From Halobaculum magnesiiphilum (GTDB lineage Archaea; Halobacteriota; Halobacteria; Halobacteriales; Haloferacaceae): a stretch of 64,000 nucleotides of DNA. Location: the NCBI RefSeq assembly GCF_019823105.1, contig NZ_CP081958.1, positions 310,001 through 374,000 of the forward strand. Direction: 5' to 3'. Positions 1 through 9,111 of this stretch are shown here, one piece after another. A model generated the notes under the pieces. The model saw only the letters and a program-made list of their open reading frames with translations, was not told the DNA's origin and ran no database searches. The position numbers and the translations under genes are program-made. How positions within the stretch are numbered: position 1 is the stretch's first letter; the number at the start of each line of letters is the position of its first letter.

Positions 1-820
1 CGTTTCGGGAACCAGAACGCGGATTCGGGGTGTGGAGGTCGTCGTTCCCGGCCGCGTCGAGAACCGGGATGAACTCGCGCTGTTCGGCGAGCACTTCGGG
101 GTCGAGGTCGGCGATCAGGTCGCGCTCGTCGCGGTTCAGCGCCGCGGCGACGGCGCCGTCCGGACGGACGACCGCCGACCGCCCGGCGTAGACCGTTTCG
201 GGTGCGTCCGGTACGTCGCGCGCGCCGGTCCACCCGGCGCCGACGACCCAGCGAACGCCGTCGAGCGCCCGGGCGCGCAACAGGAGTCGCCAGTTCTCCG
301 AGTGGGCCGCCGGCCACGCGCCGGCGACGAACAGCGCGTCGACCCGGTCGGCCGCGAAGGCGGCGCTGTCGCCGACGACGTTCAGGTCGTAGCAGGTGAC
401 GAGCCCCGTCGACCCCGCGGGCGTCTCGACGACGACACGCTCGTCGCCGGCGGTCACCACGTCCGCCTCGCTCCCCCGGAGGTGTCGCTTGCGGTAGACG
501 GTCGTGTCGCCGTCGGGGGCGACGTACGCGAGGGCGTTGTACAGCCGGTTGTCGCTCGCGGCGCGTTCGAGGTAGCCCGCGACAATGGCGAGGTCATTGG
601 CGGCCGCGACCGACCGGAGCCGGTCGAGTTCCGGCCCGTCGCGGTCGAGGGCGACCGCTCGGGCGCGTTCGTCGGCGACGAAGCCCGTCAGCGCGTACTC
701 CGGGAACAGCGCGACGGCGACGCGGTCCGGCAGGGCGGCGACGCGCTCGGCGACGGCGTCGAGGTTTGCCGCGGTGTCCAGATTGGCGACGGACAACTGG
801 GGGACGGCGACGGTTGGCAC
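1..820 (-). CDS. Carbon-nitrogen (nitrilase-family) hydrolase, C-terminus cut by window edge
   Basis: The reading frame stays open from a GTG at 820 down to base 2 and runs off the window, giving at least 273 residues, close to the usual family length. The nitrilase catalytic triad is visible: Glu41 in FPEYAL, Lys111 in YRKRHL and Cys143 in VTCYDL. The family cleaves or condenses amide and nitrile C-N bonds; the substrate cannot be read from sequence. The GTG start is preferred because the conserved first strand (PTVAVPQLSVANLD) follows at once and a T-rich TTTTGC element lies about 25 nt upstream, consistent with a leaderless transcript. It is divergent from the HEAT-repeat gene. The overlapping plus-strand open frame at 32-916 is low-complexity and non-coding. 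Confidence 0.85.
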   Translation of the reverse strand, partial: MPTVAVPQLSVANLDTAANLDAVAERVAALPDRVAVALFPEYALTGFVADERARAVALDRDGPELDRLRSVAAANDLAIVAGYLERAASDNRLYNALAYVAPDGDTTVYRKRHLRGSEADVVTAGDERVVVETPAGSTGLVTCYDLNVVGDSAAFAADRVDALFVAGAWPAAHSENWRLLLRARALDGVRWVVGAGWTGARDVPDAPETVYAGRSAVVRPDGAVAAALNRDERDLIADLDPEVLAEQREFIPVLDAAGNDDLHTPNPRSGSRN

Positions 821-912
821 GCCGAACCGCTCGGCCCCCGGCCGCAAAACGACGGCGGTCGCACGCCCGGAATATGGAAACGCCCTTGTAGCCGACACAC
901 CCATCATCGGCC

Positions 913-2226
913 ATGAGCGACGACGACCCGGCCGAGGAGTCAGGCGACCCCGAGGACGCCGAGGAGACGGAACTCGTCCCCGAGGTGTCCGCGGAGGATC
1001 TCGACACTCGGCTGGACGAGACCGCCGAGGCGCTCGAGGCCGCCGAGACCGAAGCCGACCTCGACGATGTCGAAGCCGACCTCGACGACATCGAGGAGGA
1101 CCTCGAACGCGCCGAGCTCCCGGAACCGGACGAGGACGACGAGGACGCGGAGGACCCGCGCGAGGAGTTGGAGTCGCGCCTCTCCGACCAGCGTGACGAC
1201 CTCGAAGAGCAGCGTGGCCCCTACGCGTCCGACGTGGTCGACGACATCGAATCGGCGCGGGCGACGATCGCCGATACGCGCTGGACGGAGGCGGGAGAGG
1301 CCGACCTCCCCGGCGTCGTCGACGAGTTCCTCGCCGCGGTGACCGACGCGCTCGATGCGGATCTCGACCGCACGGGCGACGACGACCTCGAGTCGCTGGC
1401 CGACGCGCTCGACGACGCCGTCGCGGCCGTCGAGGACGCTGACTTGGACGCCGACGAGGACGCCGACACCATCGCCGCCCTGCTCGAGGCGACTGACGCG
1501 CTGGAGACGGGCGTCGACGACGCCGAGGAGTGGGACGACCTCGAAACGCACGAACAGCTCCAGGCGCAGGGATTCTACGACGTACTCGGGCACTACAAGG
1601 ACTTCCCGCCTGAGCTTGCGGCGCTGAAGGAGCACGAGCAGCAGGGCAACGTCGAGATGGTGCTGCTCGCGCTCGACTCCCTGCAGTCGGAGTTCATGGA
1701 GGAGCACTGTCTGGACGCGCTCACGCGGATGAACGACGAGGGCGCCTTCGAGGCCATGCACCAGCGCGCACAGAAGCGCGACCAGCCCGCGATCCGCGCG
1801 CTCGGCAAGATGGCCGCCGAGAACGCCGTCGAGACGCTCGTCGAGTACGTCGACTCCGACTCGAACCCCGCCCTGCAGAAGGTGACGTTCAAGGCGCTCG
1901 GCGAGATCGGCCACGCCGACGCCGTCCAGCCGCTCGCGAACAAGCTCGCCATGGACAACGACGAGGTGCGCCCCTATGCGGCCCGCGCGCTGGGGCTCAT
2001 CGGCGACGCCCGCGCGGTCGACCCGCTGGCGGACGCCGCGGCCGACGACGAGAGCGACAACGTCCGCGCGGCCGCCCTGTGGGCGCTGCGCCAGATCGGC
2101 ACCGAGGACGCGCTGGAGGCGGCCGCCGAGTTCGACGACGACCGTGCGTTCATCGTGCAGACGGAGGCCGAGAAGGCCCGCGACGCCCTCGACGCCGCCG
2201 GCGAGGGCGAGGAAGTCGCCGCGTAA
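913..2226 (+). CDS. HEAT-repeat protein with long acidic N-terminal half
   Basis: The protein has 437 residues. Roughly residues 1-205 are extremely Asp/Glu-rich, with heptad-like spacing suggesting acidic helices or coiled coil. Residues about 210-430 form HEAT/PBS-type helical repeats (for example AIRALGKMAAENAVETLVEY, VRPYAARALGLIGDARAVDP and VRAAALWALRQIGTEDALEA). HEAT repeats normally make protein-protein interaction solenoids, and no catalytic motif is seen. A TATA-like AATATGG at about 870-876 precedes the ATG by about 37 nt. It is divergent from the nitrilase gene and ends 30 nt before a convergent small membrane-protein gene. Function is unknown; a scaffold role is inference only. 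Confidence 0.85.
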   Translation: MSDDDPAEESGDPEDAEETELVPEVSAEDLDTRLDETAEALEAAETEADLDDVEADLDDIEEDLERAELPEPDEDDEDAEDPREELESRLSDQRDDLEEQRGPYASDVVDDIESARATIADTRWTEAGEADLPGVVDEFLAAVTDALDADLDRTGDDDLESLADALDDAVAAVEDADLDADEDADTIAALLEATDALETGVDDAEEWDDLETHEQLQAQGFYDVLGHYKDFPPELAALKEHEQQGNVEMVLLALDSLQSEFMEEHCLDALTRMNDEGAFEAMHQRAQKRDQPAIRALGKMAAENAVETLVEYVDSDSNPALQKVTFKALGEIGHADAVQPLANKLAMDNDEVRPYAARALGLIGDARAVDPLADAAADDESDNVRAAALWALRQIGTEDALEAAAEFDDDRAFIVQTEAEKARDALDAAGEGEEVAA

Positions 2227-2256
2227 TCGCGACAACCCCGCCGTCGCGACCGGTTC

Positions 2257-2496
2257 TTACAGCAGTTCTCCGACGAACAGCAGCGTGAACCCCAGCGAGA
2301 CCAGCAGGCCGCCGACCCGGCCGAGGTTCGTGTGTTCGGTGACCTCGGCGGGCGCGATGTCGACATCGTAGCTGTCCCACTCCTCCTCGTAGGTGACGTA
2401 CGAGGGGACCTGAAAGAACTCCAGGGCGACGAGGGCGCCCCCGACGGCGCCCAGCGCGGCCCCGGCGAGCGTGACCCCCTCGGCGACGGTGACCAT
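2257..2496 (-). CDS. Small two-helix membrane protein (79 aa)
   Basis: This reading frame begins at ATG 2496 and encodes 79 residues with two hydrophobic helices, about residues 5-30 and 61-78. They flank an acidic, tyrosine-rich loop (TYEEEWDSYDVD) that would lie outside or in the periplasm-like space. A longer upstream open frame exists but is Arg/Ser/Thr low-complexity and antisense to the PLD gene, so the internal ATG is the credible start. It is convergent with the HEAT-repeat gene. No known family was recognised; halophile proteins of this kind are usually annotated as hypothetical membrane proteins. Confidence 0.65.
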   Translation of the reverse strand: MVTVAEGVTLAGAALGAVGGALVALEFFQVPSYVTYEEEWDSYDVDIAPAEVTEHTNLGRVGGLLVSLGFTLLFVGELL

Positions 2497-2626
2497 ACCG
2501 GGTATCCGCAATCGTCGACGCAAAAACGCACCGAAGGCCGCCGGGTCGACCGCCGACGTGGACGAGTCGAACTCCGGCGTCGACGCGGCGAGGGTTGAAA
2601 TACGAACGCGCGGCCAACGCGTCCCA

Positions 2627-4360
2627 GTGGCACGCAGCATCGCGGCCGTCGTGTTCGCGCTCCTCCTCCTCGGAGCGACAGCCTCGGCGACGGCGACAGC
2701 GGCGGCGGCAGCGCCGGCACCGACGACGGCGACGCCGACGCCCCCATCGCCATCGCCACCGGCGGCGGTCGCGACCGCACCGAAATCACCGGCGGCGAGT
2801 ACGGGGGAGCCGACCGCCCCTCGGATCGTCGGCCTCCTCCCGAACCCCGTCGCCGACGACGACGCCGGCGAGTACGTATACCTGCGGCTGCCGGCCGGGA
2901 ACTGGAGCCTCGACGACGGCGAGGACGTAGTCACGATCCGGCAACGACAACCAGGGACGGTCGTCGTGACCGCCGATCCCGGAGCGTTGGTCGATACGCC
3001 CGACGGATGCGTCGTCGCCCGCGGGCTCGCGCTGTCGAACACGGGCGAGCGCGTCGTGCTCCGGCGGGGCGGAGCGAACGGGACGGTCGTCGACGCCGTC
3101 GAGTACGGTCGCGCGCCCGAGGGCGAACGCTGGGCGCGCGGTGGGGACCCTCGATGGCGACCGGTCGGGTTCGACCCCAGGGAGCCGGTTTCGCTGGGGG
3201 CCGCGAACGCGACGGCGTTCGTGCTTCCCGACGCCCCCGGAGAGGCAGTCGTACCCATTCGAGCGGCGGACGACCGCGTCCTGCTCGCGGGGTACACCTT
3301 CGCCTCCGAGCGCGTCGCCGACGAGTTGATCGCCGCACACGAACGCGGTGTCTCGGTCCGAGTGCTCCTCGAGGGGGGACCCGTCGGCGGGATCTCCACG
3401 CGTCAGGCCGAGCTCCTCGACGCGCTCGTCGCCGCGGGCGTCGAGGTTCGCGTGGTGTCGGGAACTCGCGCCAGGTTCCGGTATCACCACGCGAAGTACG
3501 CCGTCGCCGACGACGCGGCGGTCGTCCTCACGGAGAACTGGAAGCCGAGCGGGACGGGCGGCGGCGACAGCCGCGGGTGGGGCGTCACGCTCCGGTCGCC
3601 GCGGGTGGCCGACGCGCTCGCCGACCTCTTCCGCGCGGACGCCGGATGGCGCGACGCCGTCCCCTGGGAGCGGTACCGCGCGGGCAGGTCATTCGAACCC
3701 GTCGAGGCGGCGACCGGCTCGTATCCCACCAGGCACGCGCCGGCGGACGTACGGGCTGAACACGTCCGGCTGCTGACCGCGCCCGGAAACGCGGAGTCGG
3801 CGGTCGTCGCAACGATCGACGACGCGGTCGCCAGGGTCGACGTTCTCCAGCCCACTGTCGACGACGGCTCGCTGCTCGCGTCGCTTCGCCGCGCGGCCGA
3901 GCGCGGCGTCCGCGTGCGGCTGCTGCTGTCGAACGCGTGGTACGTCGCCGAGCGGAACGCCGCGCTGGTAGCCGACCTGAACCGTTGGGCCGACGCCGCG
4001 GACGTTCCGTTCAAGGCGCGCGTCGCGGAGCCGTCCGGTCGCTACGGGAAAGTCCACGCGAAGGGCGTCGTCGCCGACGACACCGCGCTCGTGGGGTCGC
4101 TCAACTGGAACCCGACGAGCGCCCGCGAGAACCGCGAGGTTGTCGTCGCGCTGGAGGGCGAGGCGATCGCGGGCTACTACCGCGAGAGCTTCGAGGCCGA
4201 CTGGCGCGCCGGCGGCGGGAGGTGGGACGATCTGCCGCCCGCCGTCGCGGTCGCGGCGGTCGGAGCGGTCGCCGGCGCGGCGCTGTTCGTCAGGCGACGG
4301 CTGACGTTCGACGACTCGGCGGAAAACGATGGAATCGATCGACCGGGGCCGATCGGGTGA
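2627..4360 (+). CDS. Secreted, membrane-anchored phospholipase D-superfamily protein with lamin-tail-like N-terminal domain
   Basis: I start this at GTG 2627 (577 aa), because a TATA-like TTGAAATAC lies 25-35 nt upstream and a clean signal peptide begins there (VARSIAAVVFALLLLGATAS). An Ala/Pro/Thr-rich linker follows to residue 65, then a beta-rich region (about 66-200) resembling a lamin-tail domain. Two PLD domains come next. The first HKD motif is H288/K290 but is followed by TENW rather than GSxNW. The second is canonical: H477, K479, D484 and GSLNWN. A transmembrane helix (about 538-555) with Arg-rich stop anchors the C-terminus. PLD-fold enzymes cleave phosphodiesters in lipids or DNA; the lamin-tail/PLD combination suggests a surface nuclease, by inference. 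Confidence 0.8.
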   Translation: MARSIAAVVFALLLLGATASATATAAAAAPAPTTATPTPPSPSPPAAVATAPKSPAASTGEPTAPRIVGLLPNPVADDDAGEYVYLRLPAGNWSLDDGEDVVTIRQRQPGTVVVTADPGALVDTPDGCVVARGLALSNTGERVVLRRGGANGTVVDAVEYGRAPEGERWARGGDPRWRPVGFDPREPVSLGAANATAFVLPDAPGEAVVPIRAADDRVLLAGYTFASERVADELIAAHERGVSVRVLLEGGPVGGISTRQAELLDALVAAGVEVRVVSGTRARFRYHHAKYAVADDAAVVLTENWKPSGTGGGDSRGWGVTLRSPRVADALADLFRADAGWRDAVPWERYRAGRSFEPVEAATGSYPTRHAPADVRAEHVRLLTAPGNAESAVVATIDDAVARVDVLQPTVDDGSLLASLRRAAERGVRVRLLLSNAWYVAERNAALVADLNRWADAADVPFKARVAEPSGRYGKVHAKGVVADDTALVGSLNWNPTSARENREVVVALEGEAIAGYYRESFEADWRAGGGRWDDLPPAVAVAAVGAVAGAALFVRRRLTFDDSAENDGIDRPGPIG

Positions 4361-4421
4361 GCCATCCGTTTCATCTGATGAGCGTGCCGTTCCGTCGGGG
4401 GGAGCCTTCGGTCCGGCCCCG

Positions 4422-6338
4422 TCAGTCGTCGAGCTCGACCGTCGTCGACAGCTCCTCGTCCAGCTCGGCGTCGGCCATCTTGTCGACGAGCGCGTCGATC
4501 ACGTCCTCGCGGCGACCCTCGACGAACTTGATCGAGCCGACGACGAGGTGGCCGCCGCCGGAGACGCCCCCGCCGACGACCTCCTCGTTGAGCTCGGTCA
4601 CCATCTGTGGGATGTCGAGGCGGACGCCGTCACTCCGGAGGACGGCGAAGTCCGGTCCGTAGCCGATCGTGATGACGGGTTCGCCCGTCGCGCGCACCTT
4701 CCGGTCGTGGAGTTCGCCGGTGGTCTTGCCGGGCGCGGGGTAGGTGAACCGCTTGGCGAAGTTCTCCAGGTCGATGCGGTAGAGGTGGGCGTCGGAGTCG
4801 AGCCGTTCGTGTTCGACGTGCGGCTCGACGGCGTCGAGCTGCTCCTCCACGTCGCGCTCGGCGCGCGTCGAGAGGAACTCGACGAGGTCGCGGTGGCGGT
4901 CGGCGTCGTCGCTGCCGACGTCGAGCACGTCGCTCACGAGCGTCTTGCCCTCGCTGTAGCGCAGCCAGTGGGCGGCGTAGTCGAGCGCCTCGCCGATGTC
5001 CTCGATGTCCTCGCGGTCGTAGCCGGCCGCGTCCGCCAGGTCGACGAACTCGTCCATCACCTCGGCCTTCGAGCGGTCCGACAGCCCCGCGACCGCGGGG
5101 ACGTGTCGGAGCTCGTCGGTGACGCTCGGGTCGATGAGGCGCGCGAGCTCGACGCACATCATGCCCGTCGTGATGCGGTAGTCCTCGTCGTGGAGGTAGG
5201 GGTTGACGTGCGCGTCGAGCAGGTCGTTCACCGCCTCGGGATCCGGGTGGTGGTGGTCGACGACGGCGATGGGCACGTCGTAGTGGGCGAGGTTCTTGTA
5301 GGCGGGCACGTCCTCCTCGGTCGACCCGTTGTCGAGCATCAGGAGGAACGGGAGCTTCTGACCGTGGCGGGCGCGACCCTCCAGCGCGAAGTTGAGGTCG
5401 CGGGTCACGTCCTCCATCTCGTAGAAGGGCGCCTTGCTCGGGAGGCGCTTGAGGGTGTGGCGCGCGGCGTCGTCGCCCTCGTGGACCTCCTCGATGAAGT
5501 TCTCAAGCGCGAGTTGGACCGGGATGGCCGCACACATGCCGTCGCCGTCGGCGTGATGGCGGATGCGGATCGGGCGCCCCTCCAGCACCGTGCGCCGGAG
5601 CGTGCGCGCGAGGTCCTCCAGCTCGGGGCGGAGCTTCTCGAACGCCGGCCAGTCGACGAGCGGGTCGACCGACTCGGGCTCGGCACGCTCGCGCATCGCT
5701 TCGTCGAGGCGCTCGCGGGCGGCCGCGGCCGTCTCGCCGTCGAGCACGGCGATGTCGTCGACCTCGAGCTGGGTGGTTCCCTCGTGGGTCTCGACGGAGC
5801 CGGACACGCGGACGACGTCGCCGATCTCGACCTCGGGGTAGGCGCGGACGCCGGCCTCCTCGAAGGCGGCCGCCGCCATCACGCCGGTCTCGTCGGCGAC
5901 GTGGAAGATGGTCGGGCCCCCGGTCTGTTTGATCTGGGAGATCTCCCCCTCGACGGTGACGGCGTCGCCGACGGTCGCGTCGGCGATCGCGACGATCTCC
6001 GGCTCGTGTTCGACGGCCAGGACGTTCGCGTCCGCGAGGTCGACGTCTGCGAGGTCGAACGACACGTCGCCGTTCTCCTTCAGTTCCTCGAGGACGACGA
6101 CCAACTCGTCGCCCACGGCGAACGTGTCGCCGTCGAGGTTCGACTCGTGCAGCAGTCCCGATACCTCATCGGAGACGTCGACGAAGACGCCGTAGTCGAC
6201 CACGCCGTTGACCTCCGCGCGGTAGCGCGCGCCGACGTCCACGTCGGCCAGCGTGCAGGCGGGATCGAGCTCGTAGACCACGGGGCGGGAATCCCCCTCC
6301 CCGTTCTCGCCGGGTTCCCCGGCGGCGGAATCACTCAT
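4422..6338 (-). CDS. S1-OB-DHH-DHHA1 phosphoesterase (RecJ-like), catalytically intact
   Basis: The protein has 638 residues. An S1 RNA-binding-type domain (about 30-115; YRAEVNGVVDYGVFVDVS) is followed by an OB-fold (about 120-200). The DHH domain carries motif I HADGDG (H262, D264, D266), MLDNG (D336) and the signature DHHHPD (361-366). A DHHA1 domain with GGGVSGGGH lies near the C-terminus. This is the archaeal RecJ-like arrangement. DHH/DHHA1 enzymes are Mn-dependent exonucleases or nanoRNases, and archaeal members associate with GINS in the replicative helicase complex. All catalytic acids and histidines appear present. A paralogue of the same layout at 58292 has lost them. It is convergent with the PLD gene and divergent from the JAMM gene. 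Confidence 0.9.
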   Translation of the reverse strand: MSDSAAGEPGENGEGDSRPVVYELDPACTLADVDVGARYRAEVNGVVDYGVFVDVSDEVSGLLHESNLDGDTFAVGDELVVVLEELKENGDVSFDLADVDLADANVLAVEHEPEIVAIADATVGDAVTVEGEISQIKQTGGPTIFHVADETGVMAAAAFEEAGVRAYPEVEIGDVVRVSGSVETHEGTTQLEVDDIAVLDGETAAAARERLDEAMRERAEPESVDPLVDWPAFEKLRPELEDLARTLRRTVLEGRPIRIRHHADGDGMCAAIPVQLALENFIEEVHEGDDAARHTLKRLPSKAPFYEMEDVTRDLNFALEGRARHGQKLPFLLMLDNGSTEEDVPAYKNLAHYDVPIAVVDHHHPDPEAVNDLLDAHVNPYLHDEDYRITTGMMCVELARLIDPSVTDELRHVPAVAGLSDRSKAEVMDEFVDLADAAGYDREDIEDIGEALDYAAHWLRYSEGKTLVSDVLDVGSDDADRHRDLVEFLSTRAERDVEEQLDAVEPHVEHERLDSDAHLYRIDLENFAKRFTYPAPGKTTGELHDRKVRATGEPVITIGYGPDFAVLRSDGVRLDIPQMVTELNEEVVGGGVSGGGHLVVGSIKFVEGRREDVIDALVDKMADAELDEELSTTVELDD

Positions 6339-6476
6339 ATCGGGTGGTGGGTGACGGCGGGTGTTAAGGGTTGTAGTATCGCTTCAGGGGTGTGCTGGAG
6401 CCACACCCCACGGAGTCGTCGGGTCCGAAGCGGGGCCATCGACACCCTTAGTTGGCGCCCGGTCGGAGATCCGCCA

Positions 6477-6965
6477 ATGCGACTGTTCCGGTCGAGCGAG
6501 CTGCTCGGCATCGCGGCCGAGACCCTCACGTTCGCGCTGGAGGCGTCCCGGGACACCCACCCGAACGAGTACATGGGCTTTCTCCGGGCGACCGACGCGC
6601 GCGATCTCGGCCTCGACCGGAAGGGACAGGTGATCACCGACGTGCTCGTCATTCCCGGCACCACGTCGACGCCGGAGTCGGCGACCGTCCGCGAGCACAT
6701 GAAACCCAACTCCTCGCGGGCGGTCGGCTCGATCCACTCCCACCCCAACGGCGTCCTCCGGCCCTCCGACGCCGATCTGGCGACGTTCCACGCCGGCGAG
6801 GTCCACGTCATCCTCGGCGCCCCGTACGAGCGCGACTGCTGGCGGGCGTTCGACTCCGACGGCGACCCCCGCGATCTGGACGTGATCGACGTGGCGCTGC
6901 CCGAGGACGAGGCGTTCTTCGACTTCGACCAGACCGATATCGACGCGGAGCTGTACGATGAGTGA
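6477..6965 (+). CDS. JAMM/MPN metalloprotease (desampylase-like)
   Basis: The protein has 162 residues, starting at ATG 6477; the longer upstream frame is antisense to the DHH gene. The JAMM zinc motif is complete: Glu31 (NEYMGF), H87-S-H89, then seven residues, S97 and D100 ([14 protein letters not shown]). This family removes ubiquitin-like modifiers; in Haloferax volcanii the homologous HvJAMM1 cleaves SAMP conjugates and processes SAMP precursors. Its small size, with only the MPN core, matches that enzyme. The stop overlaps the start of ribL by 8 nt, so the two are almost certainly co-transcribed. The desampylase role is inferred from family and size. Confidence 0.88.
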   Translation: MRLFRSSELLGIAAETLTFALEASRDTHPNEYMGFLRATDARDLGLDRKGQVITDVLVIPGTTSTPESATVREHMKPNSSRAVGSIHSHPNGVLRPSDADLATFHAGEVHVILGAPYERDCWRAFDSDGDPRDLDVIDVALPEDEAFFDFDQTDIDAELYDE

Positions 6966-7473
6966 GGGACCCGACGGAGGGCGACGCGAGGACGGAAGCG
7001 ATGCCGACGGCGACGATGGCCCCCGGATCGCGCTCGCGCAGGGCACCTTCGACATCCTCCACCCCGGTCACCTCCACTACCTGGAGGACGCAGCCGCCCG
7101 CGGCGACGAACTCCACGTCATCGTCGCCCGGCGCGACAACGTGACGCACAAGCCCAAGCCCGTGTGCCCGGACCGACAGCGTCGGGACATGATCGCCGCC
7201 CTCGAGGTCGTCGACGAGGCCCACCTCGGGCACCCCGAGGACTTCTTCGTCCCCGTGCGCGATATCGACCCGGACGTGATCGTGCTCGGGTTCGACCAGC
7301 ACCACGACGAGGCCGCCCTCGCCGACGCGCTCGCGGCGGCTGGCATCGACGCGGAGGTGGCGCGTGCGACCGCCCGCGACCCGCGCTACGAGGGGGAACT
7401 CCTCTCGACGGGCGACATCGTCGACAAGTTGCTTCGCGAGCGCGACCGACGCTCGCACTCGGAACCGGAGTAG
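6958..7473 (+). CDS. ribL: FAD synthase, archaeal RibL type
   Basis: The protein has 171 residues with a disordered acidic first 20 residues. It is a compact nucleotidyltransferase: [10 protein letters not shown] (residues 29-38, containing HPGH for nucleotide binding) and a C-terminal LLSTGDIV motif in the place of the usual ISTT loop. Archaeal RibL transfers AMP from ATP to FMN to make FAD. Closely related cytidylyltransferases (TagD type) share the fold, so substrate specificity is not proved by motifs alone. The start codon lies inside the end of the JAMM gene, indicating translational coupling. Confidence 0.82.
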   Translation: MSEGPDGGRREDGSDADGDDGPRIALAQGTFDILHPGHLHYLEDAAARGDELHVIVARRDNVTHKPKPVCPDRQRRDMIAALEVVDEAHLGHPEDFFVPVRDIDPDVIVLGFDQHHDEAALADALAAAGIDAEVARATARDPRYEGELLSTGDIVDKLLRERDRRSHSEPE

Positions 7474-7557
7474 CGCGCTCGAAAACCGGAACGGCTCCCG
7501 GAACTGGCGAGGCCCGCGACCGCCGTCGAAACGGGGCCCGCGGGTAAGTCGGACATG

Positions 7558-7884
7558 TCACGCCTCCGCAAGCGTCGCCTGCCAGAGGTATGCCGGCGCG
7601 AGCGCGACGACGAGGGCGCCGAGGGCGACCGCGACGATCCCGAACGAGCGCAGCGTCGGCGCCGCCGCCAGCGCCCCGCGGAACGCCGCCGGCGTGCCGG
7701 CCGCGAGCAGGAGCGCCCCCGCGGCCCACAACCCGAACGCCCGCCGCGTGATCGCGTCGGGAACCCCGTCGCCGAGGCGGACGTACACCGCGACGAGGCC
7801 GATCCCCGCCGCCAGCGCGACGCCCGCGCCGACGAACGCGAGGACGACCGTGAGCAGCTGGAACGCCGGAAGCTGCGCGATCAT
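7558..7884 (-). CDS. Small multi-pass membrane protein (108 aa)
   Basis: The protein has 108 residues with three to four predicted hydrophobic helices (about 8-35, 50-66 and 80-102) separated by short Arg-containing loops. No conserved catalytic residues were recognised. The reading frame is not an antisense shadow of a better gene: the opposite strand gives only Arg-rich low complexity. It lies convergent to ribL, with an 84-nt gap. Function is unknown. Confidence 0.6.
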   Translation of the reverse strand: MIAQLPAFQLLTVVLAFVGAGVALAAGIGLVAVYVRLGDGVPDAITRRAFGLWAAGALLLAAGTPAAFRGALAAAPTLRSFGIVAVALGALVVALAPAYLWQATLAEA

Positions 7885-8028
7885 CGCCGTCCCTCCGACC
7901 GCAGACGACGTCGGCGGGAGCAGTGCCGGGAGTGTTGCCGACGGTGTTGCTGCCGCCGGTCGGAGAGTCGCTGACGACCGGCGGGCGTCGGCGGACGCGG
8001 TGCGGCGACGAGCGACGACATCTGCGAG

Positions 8029-8964
8029 TTACAGTCGGTCGTACCGTTGGAGGCCGTGCCAGATGGCGTCGACCATCCGCGACTCGGCGTCCGCCTCCGG
8101 CTCGGTATCGTCGCCGGCGGCCGCCTCCTCCCAGCCGCGCGCGAGCGCGTCCTCGATCACGGCCAGCGAGTGGTTCTCGAAGTTGTTCATCCCGCGGAAG
8201 TCCTCCAGGGCCGCACGCTCGGGGGCGCCGAACGACGCGCTCGGTTCGGCGTCGAGAAAGCCCATATCCGCGAGCACCTCCGATACCGCCATCGCCGCCT
8301 CGCCCGACAGCTCCGCGGGGTCGTCGGGCTCCTCGCGGGCCAGGAGGGTCACGTCGTACAGCTTGAACACCCGCTCCAGTTCGTCGATCGGGCGCTCGTG
8401 GTCGTCGACGCGCACGTCGATCCAGCGGTCGTTCTTCCCGTCGTAGCCGCCCTCGGGCTTGGCGACGTACAGCGCGGCCGACTGCTCGCCGCGGGAGTCG
8501 CCGCCGGCGTCGTTGCCGGCGTGCAGCGCGGCGATGAGTCGCTCGGGGAGCCCGCCGTCGCCCCTCTCGAACGCCTCGGCCATCGCGTCGAGCGTCGCCT
8601 CGTTCTCGAGGATGTTCCCCTGCACCGTGTAGTGCTCACCCTGCCGGTCGCCGGAGACCGCGAAGCACTCCTCGCCGGTGAACGCCGCCGGCTCGCTGTC
8701 GAGGTCGACGACTCCGACCTGCCGCTGTGCGGCCTCCTCGTCGGCGGCAGTGAGCGCCTCGATGGCCTCGGCCGGGGTGTGACCCTCGCGGAGGAGGTCG
8801 AGCCCGTCCGGCCCGTACGCGACGTTGGCGAAGCTCTGGGTCGCGACCGCGCCCGCGTCGGCCGAGACGAACGGGACGACGGCGCCGACGGAGACGAACT
8901 TCGACTGGACGGCGACGCCGACGGCGTCCGTCTCCGGGTCGCGCGCCGCGATGGAGAACGTCAT
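8029..8964 (-). CDS. DUF1028 family protein (Ntn-hydrolase-like fold)
   Basis: The protein has 311 residues. The N-terminal 210 or so residues match DUF1028: opening TFSIAARDPETDAVGVAV, then the conserved stretch DAGAVATQSFANVAYG and a VQGNIL segment. DUF1028 proteins have an Ntn-hydrolase-like fold and are suspected to act on secreted or cell-wall compounds, but the reaction is unsettled. The C-terminal 90 residues form an added helical, acidic segment containing FRGMNNFENHSL, resembling the small substrate-binding appendage often fused to this family. No signal peptide is seen. It appears to be a single-gene unit. Confidence 0.8.
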   Translation of the reverse strand: MTFSIAARDPETDAVGVAVQSKFVSVGAVVPFVSADAGAVATQSFANVAYGPDGLDLLREGHTPAEAIEALTAADEEAAQRQVGVVDLDSEPAAFTGEECFAVSGDRQGEHYTVQGNILENEATLDAMAEAFERGDGGLPERLIAALHAGNDAGGDSRGEQSAALYVAKPEGGYDGKNDRWIDVRVDDHERPIDELERVFKLYDVTLLAREEPDDPAELSGEAAMAVSEVLADMGFLDAEPSASFGAPERAALEDFRGMNNFENHSLAVIEDALARGWEEAAAGDDTEPEADAESRMVDAIWHGLQRYDRL

Positions 8965-9111
8965 GCCGTGAGTGGACCCTCGGCGGCGACAAAAGCGTGC
9001 CGGGGTGCGGGACGGCCGTGTGTGCGACCCCGGGGGATCTGGCGGCCGAACCCGCGCGTGTCGGTCGAACGCGGCGGGCTCAGTCCGCCGTCCGGGCGGT
9101 CCGGATCCGGA

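Noticed and set aside
2471..2626. Upstream extension of the PLD gene to an ATG-like start at 2471
   Set aside because: It would put 52 residues before a clear signal peptide and include the TATA-like element, so the GTG at 2627 is preferred.
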